Shown in pieces: positions 21,776 to 32,409 of a stretch of DNA of 64,000 nucleotides. Made by a program: the position numbers and the translations under genes. Source of the DNA: Lactifluus volemus (lineage: Eukaryota; Basidiomycota; Agaricomycetes; Russulales; Russulaceae). Positions within the stretch are counted from its first letter, which is position 1. The number at the start of each line of letters is the position of its first letter. Below the pieces are notes generated by a model that saw only the letters and a program-made list of their open reading frames with translations, searched no databases and was not told where the DNA came from. Where the stretch lies: contig WTXI01000004.1 of the NCBI GenBank assembly GCA_022376515.1, forward strand, positions 1,054,001-1,118,000, written 5' to 3'.

Positions 21776-23968
21776 GTTAGTCCAAGTTTCTGACTGCACT
21801 CAAACCACCGTTTAATATGATTTTAGTTGAATCCGTCAAGTGTAGCCTCAGACTATTCGAGGCGTACCGGAAAAAGTGTTGAGTAGGAGAACTTGGTGTG
21901 TGAATTAGGACATACCTATGTTTGTGAGACACGGTTGCGAGAGAATAGCATTTTTTTATTTCATAAACGTATCCTGGATCTGGAGAGATACTGTATGACT
22001 TGTACACGTTACCGTGCTCAAGCAAGTGGTCCACGCACATTGATCTCTTTGCGTCACCTAAGGGCTATTGTTACGTCTCCCGCTGCTAACATTCAAGCTA
22101 TACTGTTCGGAATATGTCATCACTCATTCTATCCTACACATTGTAGCGTACCCTGCCCAGCTTCTAGCAACTTCCGAGATCGCGCGCGTGATTGGAATCA
22201 ACATGTAACCCTTGCCCTTGCACGCCTAACCCTCCCCACGCAGTCTAAATTTCACCACGCACCTTTCAATCGTTGCGTCTCTACCAAGGTCACCAAATTT
22301 GGCGAGTGCAGCGCCCCGAGGGGTAGCTGGGAAGCAGGTGGCGACTGAAAATGTAGATGATTCCCAGGCGCCCCGTGGTCTGAGTTATTGATCAGTGTTA
22401 TCTCGCCTGCTAGTATCCGCGCATGAACGTGACCTCATTCCCAGAAGCTGCCACCATAATGGTGCCCTAGGTTTATCACAAGGTAGAGTAAGGAAGATTG
22501 AGCAGGGAGGCTGCCCAGCTGCCCGGAAGCCGCTCCGGTCACGCGCGTCTCTTTTGCGCGGCTGTTGTGTGGGCATTGCCTCGGGGATTGGATGGAATTG
22601 CTGGGGGTGGAGATAGAGATTACTCCCGGGGCTAGAGAGACTCGTGCCCAGTCGGAGCGCAAGAGCTTGACACTGTCGTCGAAGATCATGGAATGGTGCT
22701 GTTGTACACGTTCACGGCTCCCCACCTCCTCGCAAGATACAGCCCTTGTTGATGTACTACGATATGACACCTCCAAACTTAACACTTGCCATTGACGATG
22801 AGTAGCACGTGTGGGTGACGTGAGATGGGTGGGTGGAAACAGAAAGGCTCGTTGATGAGTTGGCACACATTACGCTTGAATCACTTGGGTCACTGCAGAT
22901 TAGTTTCACCCGAGGTTCAACATAGTCGACTCTCAGAAGGGGGATACCACGCACTTCCTTACTTCACACGACCGAGGGTGATAAGAAACGTGTTTGTGAG
23001 AGTCTGATCGGGAGGGGTCGAGACAAGGTGTGGAGAACGTTCAGGAAGGGGTGGTGAGCGACTGGGAAGGAAAACCGGGTGGGACAGTAAGTAATCGGGA
23101 AGGGTGAGAGAGCGATCTGGGAGGGTGCAGAACCGGGGAGGAGCGCGGAGAGCGATTTAGGAACTTACGGAGATGGGTGTGGTTGTGGTTAGTACTCCTG
23201 CTGCAACCCCCTGTCCTAGTCCTAGACGACACGTTCGGATGAATGCCACGCGACAGCGCTGGTCGTCGGCGTCAGGTGCTCAGACAGCCACAACAGCAAC
23301 GCCAGCACAACCCCGACGCCATGGATGTCAAGGCTGTGCAAATGACCACTCTGGGCGCAGTAGAGCGAAAGATGTTGAAGTTCATGGCTGAAGGGTGGAG
23401 GAGCAACGAACTCACCTGGCGGCTCTCAGAAAGGAGGCACCTCCCGAGCGCCCCAAAGTCTCTCCTACGCTCGCGTCACAGAAGCGAGCGAATCCACTGG
23501 TGAAAAATGAGAAGATAATGAAGGCTATACAGGCCACGAGGCGGGAGAAGAACAAGCTTCTTGATAGGAGAGGACGAATCGGAGGGGGTTGCGAATTCAA
23601 TAGTAGCACAACTGCAATGGTTGAAAGAACAGTGAGCTTGTGATCGGACTCGAGACGACAGCGACACTCGAAATTGAAAGTAAAAAGCGAGCGTGAGGAC
23701 ATGACGGGCAAATGTGAGAAAGGATACATCCATTCACCGTGACCCAAAACAGGCAGTTGAGACGATGAATCCTGTCATCGTTGGTCAGGACTCAGGAACG
23801 CCTTCACGAACTGCCATATCCGACACAACTGCTGCTGCTGCCTGCAGGCCAGCTAGGAAACCTGGTCGGAAGCGAGATTGGTGGGAAAATAGGAGGGCGC
23901 CTCCGATGGCGAGCGAGCAGTCGCATGGCACCAGGTGATTCAGGAGAAAACACGATACGATACGACGC
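21776..23968. repeat. OPT 3' flank block A, copy without an adjacent long OPT
   Basis: It starts at 'ggttagtccaagtttctgac', matching 11620 and 43250, and runs co-linear with the other copies to about 23968. Its OPT is missing, replaced by the hydrolase fragment and spacer. The coding-like peptides LKFMAEGWRSNELTWRL (about 23370-23425) and AIQATRREKNKLLDRRGRIGG (about 23530-23590) are better preserved here than at 13140-13380, but they lie in different frames. Confidence 0.6.
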
Positions 23969-24155
23969 TCAAATGACCAATCCACCTGTACCCCGGGTAC
24001 TACATACGAATGGCGTTGCGCTGAATTATATAGACACTTGAACCCGGGACAACTTTGCGTTTGACGCATTGAGAGACTGCTAATCACACGGGCACGAGTG
24101 TATGATTCATCCATATATACTGGGAGACATACAGTAGCTGAACGTAAACGGAGAG
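23969..24155. repeat. Segment S, copy in the usual position
   Basis: The same about 185 bp as 13546-13730, here after 'gatacgacgctcaaat' as in the 45423 copy. Confidence 0.6.
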
Positions 24156-25479
24156 ACGTTACCTTGGGTCAAGCAACTTCAGTAATGAACGTGTGAACCA
24201 TACATCAATTTACCGCACACATTCATATTGTTGTACCTCCATCATACTTACCAGACCGTATGTGGACGGCGGACGGAGAGTAGCTACCGACTGAGTTCGT
24301 AGATCACGATCACTGCCCGCGTGGATCCATGTGTGTTCATGCGTGCTGATCCTGTTACGCCACCTGGTGTCTCCAAGCAATCAGCTACATCCGCGCGAAG
24401 CCTGATCCATCGTTGCCAGAGCCGGTCTCAATAACAGTGGCATCTAGGTCATTCTCCAAACCATGGGCTTCAATTGTCACAAGGCAGGGTCTGAGGGTCG
24501 AGAACGTACCGCTCCAGCATTTACCTGTTTGCTCCTTGCTTCCTGGAAGCGTCCTGGGGTGCACCCAGTTCGGTGGGAAGGAGGAAGATGCCACAGGTGT
24601 GGGGCTCTGGCCACTCCGAAGAGAGGAAAACCCCATATGTAGGATGGGGACAGCAACCCAGTGCCCCAATACCCAACCGGTAGCGCCCGAAGGAAACGCC
24701 AGACGCAGGGGAATGACCTTGGGCGTAATTTCCATGGGGACCAGGCTGCCTTCACTCCAGTCAGATACAGTCAAACTCGGGGAGAGAGATAATACGCACT
24801 GCCAAATTCCGTGCTTTACATGGCACCACTGTTGCTTCTGGTTAATGAATGGCGGCCTTCACCACCGAAATCGCTGTGAGGAGGTCAGCCATTCAAGAAG
24901 AACACCCCAGGGATGGTGCTAGAAGTGCAGCCAGAGGTTTGCCAAGGGGGGGAATACTGATTGTGGGCTTGGGGCATGCTCTCAAAAGCCTCTCAAACCC
25001 AGGGCACAACTTGTGGTGGCCATCCCCAGTGTCGCCTACTGACATGGACATATGGAATGTCCAGGGGCAAGCAACTTTAGAGTAGCTGCCGAAGAAAATG
25101 TTGATGTAGTAGAAGATGAGGACACGAGTTGCGAGTTGGCCTGATCAATGGATCCGGGTCTCGTGAAAGCAAAAGAGAGCGTAGAAAGTCAGCTGTGTAT
25201 CTGAAAATGGAGATGTTCGTATCAGTAAGGGTCTACGCTTGCACTGACATCAACGGCCCTTAAGCTTTTCGGTGACTTCCGGCCCCTTTACAATGTCCGC
25301 CTTGACCTCGCCTTTGCAGGGTATTTCTTTACGACGACCCCGAGATTGATTAATTGATTTCACGCGGCCGTACATACTGTACAGTACTGTACAAAGTCCA
25401 TTACTCTTGAGCTTCAAGTTCCCACGATCATGGATCTGCATACGCCGTAGGCACCAAACTCTTGTAAAGTCTGGTTGCG
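24156..25479. repeat. Block beta copy 2 and spacer
   Basis: Co-linear with 13960-15300 and 45600-46960. It contains the beta segment (24400-24740) and the 'cacgcggccgtacata' segment with a CAGTAC repeat (25378-25395). No gene is supported. Confidence 0.45.
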
Positions 25480-26975
25480 GTGCTCCATTCATCGATCAAT
25501 TCCTTCCCCCAACAGACCAATGGATAGTCATGTCGACCTAGCTGATTCGTCTATGATTTGGCCCGCCAACCTCAGGGGACAACGTGTAATCAGGGATACG
25601 GTGGTAGTTCTCGTGGCGGCTCTCTGTTGCTGCTCATGTGGTCAGCTTTTCTTACCCCTCCCCGTAACATTTTCTCTTCTAATGTTAGACCTACCGTTCT
25701 CTCCAGCTTTTCATAGGTCTGTTGGATCACCTCGAAAAATGTCAAGATCAGCCAGCTGTTTGGCGTCACTCACGGCGGGCACCTAACCCTCGACTGGGGT
25801 CAAGTAACCTACACGGCTCGTCCATCCCCTCCCTGTTGGCCCCTCTTGCCCATCGCGTCCTCTCATCACTTCGACAACAAGGGAACCTATATAGTGTCTC
25901 ACGGATTATCAATGTCGATTCTTCACTCAATCTCGAGGCATACAAGGCATACGGCCCTCTTTTTTCGACCTTTACCATTGCCTACAATCTCTCATTCGCA
26001 GCGATCACCGCGATCGTCGTGTACAGGGAGAATCAAGATTGGTGGTAACTATTCATCTTCGGTGCGTCCACCAATTGTTTTATCTTATTCCCTCTGTGCT
26101 AACGTGCTTTGCAGTGACCATGTTCGTGTTCGGTATCATCGCCATCCAAGTGTTGGACACCCAGTTCCCCGGGCCTCTCTTGGTTTTTTGGTTTGCCCTC
26201 TTGATTGTGCGTCCGGTAGGCTGTCTTCTTAGCGTTCGTGTACTCTGTCCCGATTGGGGTGATTCAAGCTATCACGAATAACCAAGTTAGGCTTCACGGC
26301 ATCACGGAGTTCATCATTGGATATGCTCTGCCTGGTCACCTGATCGCGACCATCGCCATGTCGCCATGTTTCAGGCGTTACAGTTCACAATTATAGCTGG
26401 TAATGTGCAACTCGGTCGCCTCGGCTTATGGACGTTCTCTCATATTCAAGACATTTGCAACCCCAACTTCATGTGCCCTCGGATCATCGTGTTTTAAAAA
26501 ATTTAAGAATAATAAAACAATAGCCAACAAAGGTACCGCACGTTGTATATTGCTGTCCTTTTCGGTGGTCCCTTTCGTTTGCTAATGTAATCACAATAGC
26601 GAGGTGCGATTGGGCCTCACCGTGTCGTCTCATACAATCAACCGTATCATGTACCTTTCTAAGGTTCCTAAACGTCTTTCCTACGTTTTTTCGCACCGAA
26701 AGCTTTCCGCCTTCCACGCCACTAAACTTCATTCCTTGGGTGGCCTGTTCAACTACGTCATCCTTCGCCGTTAGTTTTTGTGGTGGTCAAAATATATGTA
26801 ATCAAGCCATCGGTATCCTCGTCACCTTCTTTGCTCTGCAATATCCGAAGAATGGCTCGATCCGCCAGAACCGGTTTGGGGTGAGACCCTGTATTCCAAA
26901 ACTGACAACTTCCTTGGTACAAGACAATCCCAGAGGGTGGAACCCCGTCGAAGCCGTACTCCCGCCCTTCCCCTG
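25480..26975 (+). pseudogene. OPT relic r4, strongly degraded, near full span
   Basis: OPT pieces in order are SMIWPANL (about 25547), CQDQ/VKI-type exon (25735), a IINVDSSLNLEAYKAYGPLF piece (25905-25965), VFGIIAIQVLDTQFPGPLLVFWFALLI (26127-26208), LHGITEFIIGYALPGHLIATIAM (26293-26360) and the C-terminal ALQYPKNGSI...IPEGGT (26833-26945). Frames change repeatedly. It resembles r1 more than the four long copies, so it represents the older paralogue type. It is followed by spacer/gene Y sequence as at 56830. Confidence 0.7.
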
Positions 26976-27699
26976 TCAGAAGCTTATGTATTCTATACGA
27001 CAACTGACTACATGCAACGGGGCGCCATAACTCTGATCATGTAAGTGTTTCTTGTTGGAAAGGTTATTGATCATGGGATTACATGTCCGCGAGTTGTACC
27101 GTTCATTGTCGTCAGGCGGCTGAACTATACGTCCTGCTCTCTATCACCTTCCCATATCGACTTGGATGCGAATCACGACTTGCCCTGTTCTGTTCAGGTT
27201 CGCTGTAGGCAGACGAGCGGGGTTTTAGCGTTGCTATACTATTTTCAAAAACTTTCTAGGTGCGGGGGTTGTTTTTGCGGGACCATATGATGGCCTGACG
27301 AGTTGCCGACGACAACGGACCCAATTTCTACTCGATAAATGGCCGTGAAAAGCTCAGTAAACCCCCGAGCCACTCTCGAATCCACTCTATCCCCGGATCG
27401 TCCCGGTTTCAGGGTTCAGTGATGCAACTAGTGATGTAAGTGATTTGCCGCAATTTGTACTTCGAGTTTCCGTGACGGCAACTTACGGTGACGCCGAGTA
27501 GCGTGGTATTGATGTAGCGGTACCAATACATTATCATCCTTTGATCGCATCCTCTGAGTCCTCGGACCGTGGCCGAGCCAACTGCGTAACTAAGTAAGCG
27601 GACCAACCACACAAATGTAAGGCAATAGTGCAGTAACTTGTACATATGTCGATATTAACGGTATATTTAGATGTGGGAAATACAACAATTAACTTGAGC
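26976..27699. other. Spacer shared with 56830-57430
   Basis: Shared landmarks are 'gtaagtgtttcttgttggaaaggttattgatcatggga', 'catatcgacttggatgcgaa' and 'ccgtgacggcaact'. No gene is supported. Confidence 0.45.
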
Positions 27700-28110
27700 A
27701 AAGGTTAACCAGCCAGAGTGACAAAGACAGAAACGCAGGCCTCGCCTAGCCACACCTGCTCCCAGTCCAGGATGGCTTTCCGTTGTGCGATGTCCCGAAG
27801 TGCCGTCACGATGGGGGGGTCGACGATTGCTTCCCCCAAGGAACCGAGTAAGCCGCTTCGACTGCGATGACAGCAGCGATGTCATGGAGGCCCTTGATTG
27901 GCCAGAAGCTTGCCGTGCCTGGTATCCACTGTAGCTCGACCGATGTGTCGGGGTCCGTGGACAGGATGTGTGTGATGGTTTCGCATATCGCCCAACACGC
28001 TTAAGCGTTGACGTGGCGATCTGAGAACTGACAATAGGCTGGTCAGCTGTATATATCGTAACTGTGACGGCAGGGAAAGTGGTAAGAGCCCCATAGCTGT
28101 GGTACCCTAA
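27700..28110 (-). pseudogene. Gene Y copy 1: unrecognised coding-like block
   Basis: I do not recognise this gene. Three copies (here, 54230-54500, 57430-57800) share minus-strand peptides of the type ICETITHILSTDPDTSVELQW, then a SFWPIKGLHDIAAVIAVEA-like stretch, then RHFGTSHNGKPSWTGSRCG. The first peptide is read in one frame and the rest after indels that differ between copies. Conservation of peptide-like segments, rather than of noncoding sequence only, suggests an ancestral gene. It lies between an OPT relic and gene X in two of the three units. Confidence 0.35.
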
Positions 28111-28906
28111 GACCATTTAGAGCATCCATCTTGCTTCCGTTCCTGCTATCATAGGGCCGACTAAAGCCGTGGTCAGGTGGGGGAAGCGGAAAACTAAAAC
28201 ACCACTTTCTGATGGGCACTCCGAGTCGACGAACAGTCGGGGATGTTGCGTAAGAGTCTGGCACTGGTCTTTTTTCACTTCCCAGTACCATTTTGGGACA
28301 GGAGGGGCGAGGAGACCAGATTCCTACGCTCCTGCTGTTGTCAGTTGTGGAGAGTCCCAAAGACAAGGGGTCAAATAGCCTCACCCGAATCTGGATGACT
28401 CGGAGAGGCGAAGGTCGGTGAAACCAGTGACGAGCCGTGGCTCTGTCCGTCCGACCACGTCGGATCTCTCAGACCTACCTCTTTTTTTTTGTGAACCAAG
28501 AAACCAGCTACTGCGTGATTGGATAGAACTACAACTCAACATTTAAATCTTGGTACTTAGCACTGCAATAGTACCTCGCCGTCCACATGCTATTTCATTT
28601 GGGAAGTGAGCGGTCGTTATAGAAAATCGTTTAACCTTTCACAATAGAACTTAACGCTTTGCCCTGATGAAGCGATGTATTAGGTAGTTGGACTCGGAGA
28701 TAGTAACTAAGTTACCTAACAAGCACTAGCTAACACGCTGAAGCGGCCCGGAACCCAAAGGAGGGACAAAATGCTTTTACACACACCCTGGTATGAGGTG
28801 GTGTGGTACTCATGTAGTAGTTGCGCCGTTTTTACTACCCACTAAAAATCTCGTATCGAGTTGTCAAGTTAGGACGCGTGTCCTGGGTGCTTTGGGTATC
28901 ATGATC
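28111..28906. other. Spacer shared with 57800-58510
   Basis: Shared landmarks are 'gtggtcaggtgggggaagcggaaaactaaaacaccactt', 'cccagtaccattttgggacaggaggggcgagga' and 'cccaaaggagggacaaaatgctttta'. No gene is supported. Confidence 0.5.
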
Positions 28907-29880
28907 TCCTCGGTTATGGAGGTATTGTTTGTCGCAGTTTGGTTCTCTCCCTCGCGTGAGCATCTTTCAACTTATCATCCCACATCCCCGTTCAACCTGA
29001 GGCTATTCCTGGTAAGTTACCTGCGTGACACGCCAGCAACTGACAAAACTCTTTATCAATCCACATTACAACCCCAATACAATACCCTTCTTTTTGCATT
29101 TATTCTCGCTCTATCGGGACCCGACTTATTATAATGGCCAGAAGCTGGTGTTTCGTTTTTCCAATTTCTATAATCTTCGCCGTCACGCCGCACACGGAGG
29201 CAATATCGCCTTGCCCTGGAGTGACACGACCTTTCTTTTACTCCTGGTCGGAGTACGCACTTCCCCGACGTTTTTAACGGTTAAGTTTAACCCTGGGGAC
29301 TGGGCTCAGCTGGCAGCAACTGAAGGGCACCCGGAAAATTTTTACTTTTTACTATGTACGGGGCTCACGTATCCACCTTTCGTGATGAATTCTCGTTCCT
29401 GGATAGATCGCCTGTTGTGGTGACCGGAAACATTGCTAGTGAATGCGGTCGATGTTAAGTCGCCCTACAACCTCCCACGAAGCAAATGCTCCTTTACCCC
29501 TCGCTGTTAGGAACGTTCAACACCACTACCGACAGTGGCGCTTGACAGGAAGGACTCCTGTGACTCGGCACATACTTGTATATGAGATCTCGACTCATTT
29601 TCGTTGGCCCAACTAAAGATGGGGAGAATTTCCCTTTTACTGATTTATTCCTTCCGCCAAGCTGGGCCCTTACCGAGACGATATGCCGATAGACTCGGAG
29701 GGACGTTCTCAGCTTCTCGCGGGTCAGCGCTATTCAGGATGCAATTATGAACGATTCCGAACTCTCGCCTTGTATCATTACAATCTTGTTTTCTCTGCCC
29801 GCGGCCTCCCCGAGGAAATTGGTTGGTATTACTATGGTACCGCCCGGAGGCAATCAGCTCGTCTCCAATTTATTTAAATT
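28907..29880 (+). pseudogene. Gene X copy 2, upstream of OPT-3
   Basis: This is the best copy of the 5' half. An open stretch of about 130 codons at 29025-29423 contains INPHYNPNTIPFF, FSNFYNLRRHAAHGGNIALPW and FNPGDWAQLAATEGHPENFYFLL. The 3' half (29683-29877) reads MPIDSEGR..LLAGQRYSGCNYERF...YHYNLV, then GLPEEIGWYYYGTARRQSARLQFI and stop. The two halves are in different frames. The function is unknown. The stop lies 33 bp before the TATA box of OPT-3. Confidence 0.4.
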
Positions 29881-29909
29881 CATCCGAGTCTGCATGGAGC
29901 CTGTACTAG

Positions 29910-29917
29910 TATATAAA
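29910..29917 (+). promoter_or_regulatory. TATA box of OPT-3
   Basis: TATATAAA, 103 bp upstream of the ATG at 30020, in the conserved CTAGTATATAAA segment. Confidence 0.6.
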
Positions 29918-31814
29918 GCTCGTAAACGGACAGTATATCTCCCTTCCATTTTGGTACCTTTCCTCCGTAGTTCAAGCCAATCATCGCTCCTACGTGTCGC
30001 AACTGCCGATCAGTTCATCATGTCCCTCCGCGAAGACGACAAGTCCATTGAGGCCGCCAGGTCTGACCCCGAGCATCACGGGAGAGTTGATGTCAGTTCT
30101 ATTTCCTTTTGTTGATCAGATTGGGCTCATCAGCTCTATCACGTTTAGGATCGCTCTCTCGATGATTACGATGATCCTAACTTTGATCCCACAGCAACGA
30201 TATTCCAAGATGAATCTCCATATTTCGAAGTCCGGGCGGCTGTTGCCAACACTGACAATCCTAGGATGCCTTCCTCGACTTTTCGCGCCTGGACCATTGG
30301 TCTTTTTTGGACTATCCTTATTTCTGGAATCAATCAAGTCCTTGTATTGAGATACCCCACCACGTCAATTAGTTTTGTTCGTGCTATATAGTCACCGAAA
30401 ATTATTCCTCGTGCTGATTGATATGGGCAGATCTTCCTTTTTCTCAGTCTCCCCATGGGAAAAGCCTGGGCTCATTATATGCCTAATGTTTCTATCTTTG
30501 GCATCTCCCTCAACCCTGGACCATTCACAATCAAAGAACATGTAGTTGCCATGGTCATGGTTGGTGTTGCAGATGGAACCCCATATAGTGTAGGTGTTGA
30601 TCAAATTTAGCAGTTATGTCAGCATTGCTCATGGTATTTCTTACACCACTTCTAGACTTGGGTTATCCAAGTCCAGAGGCTCTTCTACAATCAGCACCCC
30701 AACTTTATATGTATGTTTCATCTCAGATGCCTCTTCCATTTCATCTATTGATAGGTTCTTTACCAAACTAGGCCAGTGGTTGTTTGTCATGTCAACCCAA
30801 CTGATTGGATTCTCAATTGGTGGCATTTGCCAATGTGTCCTTGTTGCTCCTGCATCTATGATATGGCCTGGGACCCTTGCTACTTGTGCAATTTTTAACA
30901 CATTTCACTCTCAAGACACAACAGGTTCTCTGGCATATGATGGCATTTCCCAAAAGCGTTTTTTGACCTATGTCATGATTAGCTACTTCTTCTACAGTCA
31001 GTTTCTAAATATGTTTCTTGGCTTGCCAACTCAATCTCACAACTTGTATTACAGACTTCTTTCCTTCTTATCTCTTCACAGCACTCTCCTACTTTTCGTG
31101 GGTATGCTGGATTGCTCCTAACAATGTCAAGATCAACCAGTTGTTTGGTGTTACTCATGGCCTTGGCATGAGTGTTGTGACCTTTGACTGGGGTCAAGTT
31201 ACTGGCTTCAATGGCTCTCCACTCCTCAACCCATGGTGGTCTGCTGCAAACATTGGTTTCTCAGTCATGTTCTTCTACTGGTTTCTTCTCCCTATCCTCT
31301 ATGTGAGTCTTCATTTCTACTTTTCTCACATCATTCTCCTCAGACTATATGCACATAGTATTCCAATGTTTGGTACAGTGCTTACCTACCCATGATGTCC
31401 TCACAAGTCTTCGATAACACAGGAAGCACCTACAATCTGTCTCAGATCATCAATGCAGATGGCTCCTTCAACCTTGAGGCATACCAGGCTTACAGCCCTG
31501 TGTTTCTTCCCTTATCATTTGTCATAGCTTATAGCCTCTTATCTGCATCAATTACTGCCCTCTTCACACACACTCTTTTGTACAACAGCAAGAAGATCTG
31601 GATCAATGCTCACCGTAACCTCAGAGAGCAGCCTGACATCCATGCTCGCCTCATGTCTGTTTACAAGCAGGTTCCTAATTGGTGGTATTTCTCTATATTC
31701 TGTGTGTGCATTATTTACCAAGTTCCAAATGTGCATCTGTTTTAACATCTTTCACAGTGGTTACATTCATATTTGGTGTCATTGTCATTGAGGTGTGGGA
31801 CACACAACTCCCTA

Positions 31815-31819
31815 TATGG
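31815..31819 (+). repeat. Target-site duplication, left (TATGG)
   Basis: TATGG flanks the retrotransposon here and at 42086-42090. The unoccupied site ('ccctatatgggc') is seen in OPT-4. Confidence 0.9.
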
Positions 31820-32397
31820 TGTTACGGTTTGGCACGTGATCTGCTTATGTATTGGCCCCACGTGATTGTGGGTATCTTTTTCGCTTTCTTCTGAGACAAT
31901 CTACGATACGGATCTTCGGATCTTTCCTTGTACGATACAGATCTCTGGATCTTTCCGAGGTGTCTCCATAGATCTCCGTAGTTTCTCCATTCGATCTACG
32001 ATATATTATTTAGGAGGCGTGTCACGCTGTGACACGCCTGGGACTCTATGACTCAGCATCACACCCTAGGAGTATATAAACCGGTCCGTTGTAGCTTGTC
32101 TCCTTAGACTTCGCTTCGTCTGCAATCAGACTAGTTGAACCCTCTTCCCTTCTTGTCCCCTCAAGTCAGACCTCCTGACCGTTGTCATCCAAGACTTAGT
32201 CTCGTCTTGTGATTGCCCTTGACCTCTTCTTTGACAATACAGTAGAGTGCATCCGTCAGCGCGACGCTCTCCTCTATAGTAAAGCCAAGGGAAGAACTTG
32301 TGTGATCCTCGTCGTGCTGAGGCTTAGTGCCACGTCCAGCCCTCCTCGATCACTGTCACAGCACCGTCGTGCGCCAAGGCCCCTCTGAGCCTTGACA
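31820..32397 (+). repeat. 5' LTR (578 bp)
   Basis: TG..CA ends. It contains two imperfect direct repeats ('acgatac.gatct...ggatctttcc', about 31905-31960), a hairpin GGCGTGTCACGCTGTGACACGCC (32013-32035), the TATA box TATATAAA (32073-32080) and a predicted RNA start near 32106. It differs from the 3' LTR at 31892, 31989, 31999 and 32262. Confidence 0.95.
32073..32080 (+). promoter_or_regulatory. TATA box of the retrotransposon LTR
   Basis: TATATAAA in the 5' LTR. A start site about 30 bp downstream would fall at AGACTTCGCTT (32106-32116), the sequence complementary to the primer site. Same box in the 3' LTR at 41761-41768. Confidence 0.65.
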
Positions 32398-32398
32398 A

Positions 32399-32409
32399 AA
32401 GCGAAGTCT
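32399..32409 (+). promoter_or_regulatory. Primer-binding site, self-priming type
   Basis: AAGCGAAGTCT, one base after the 5' LTR, is the exact reverse complement of 32106-32116 in the LTR, the predicted first 11 nt of the element's RNA. Tf1 of fission yeast primes reverse transcription with the first 11 nt of its own transcript. I did not find a tRNA 3'-end-like (TGG..) primer site next to the LTR. Confidence 0.7.
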
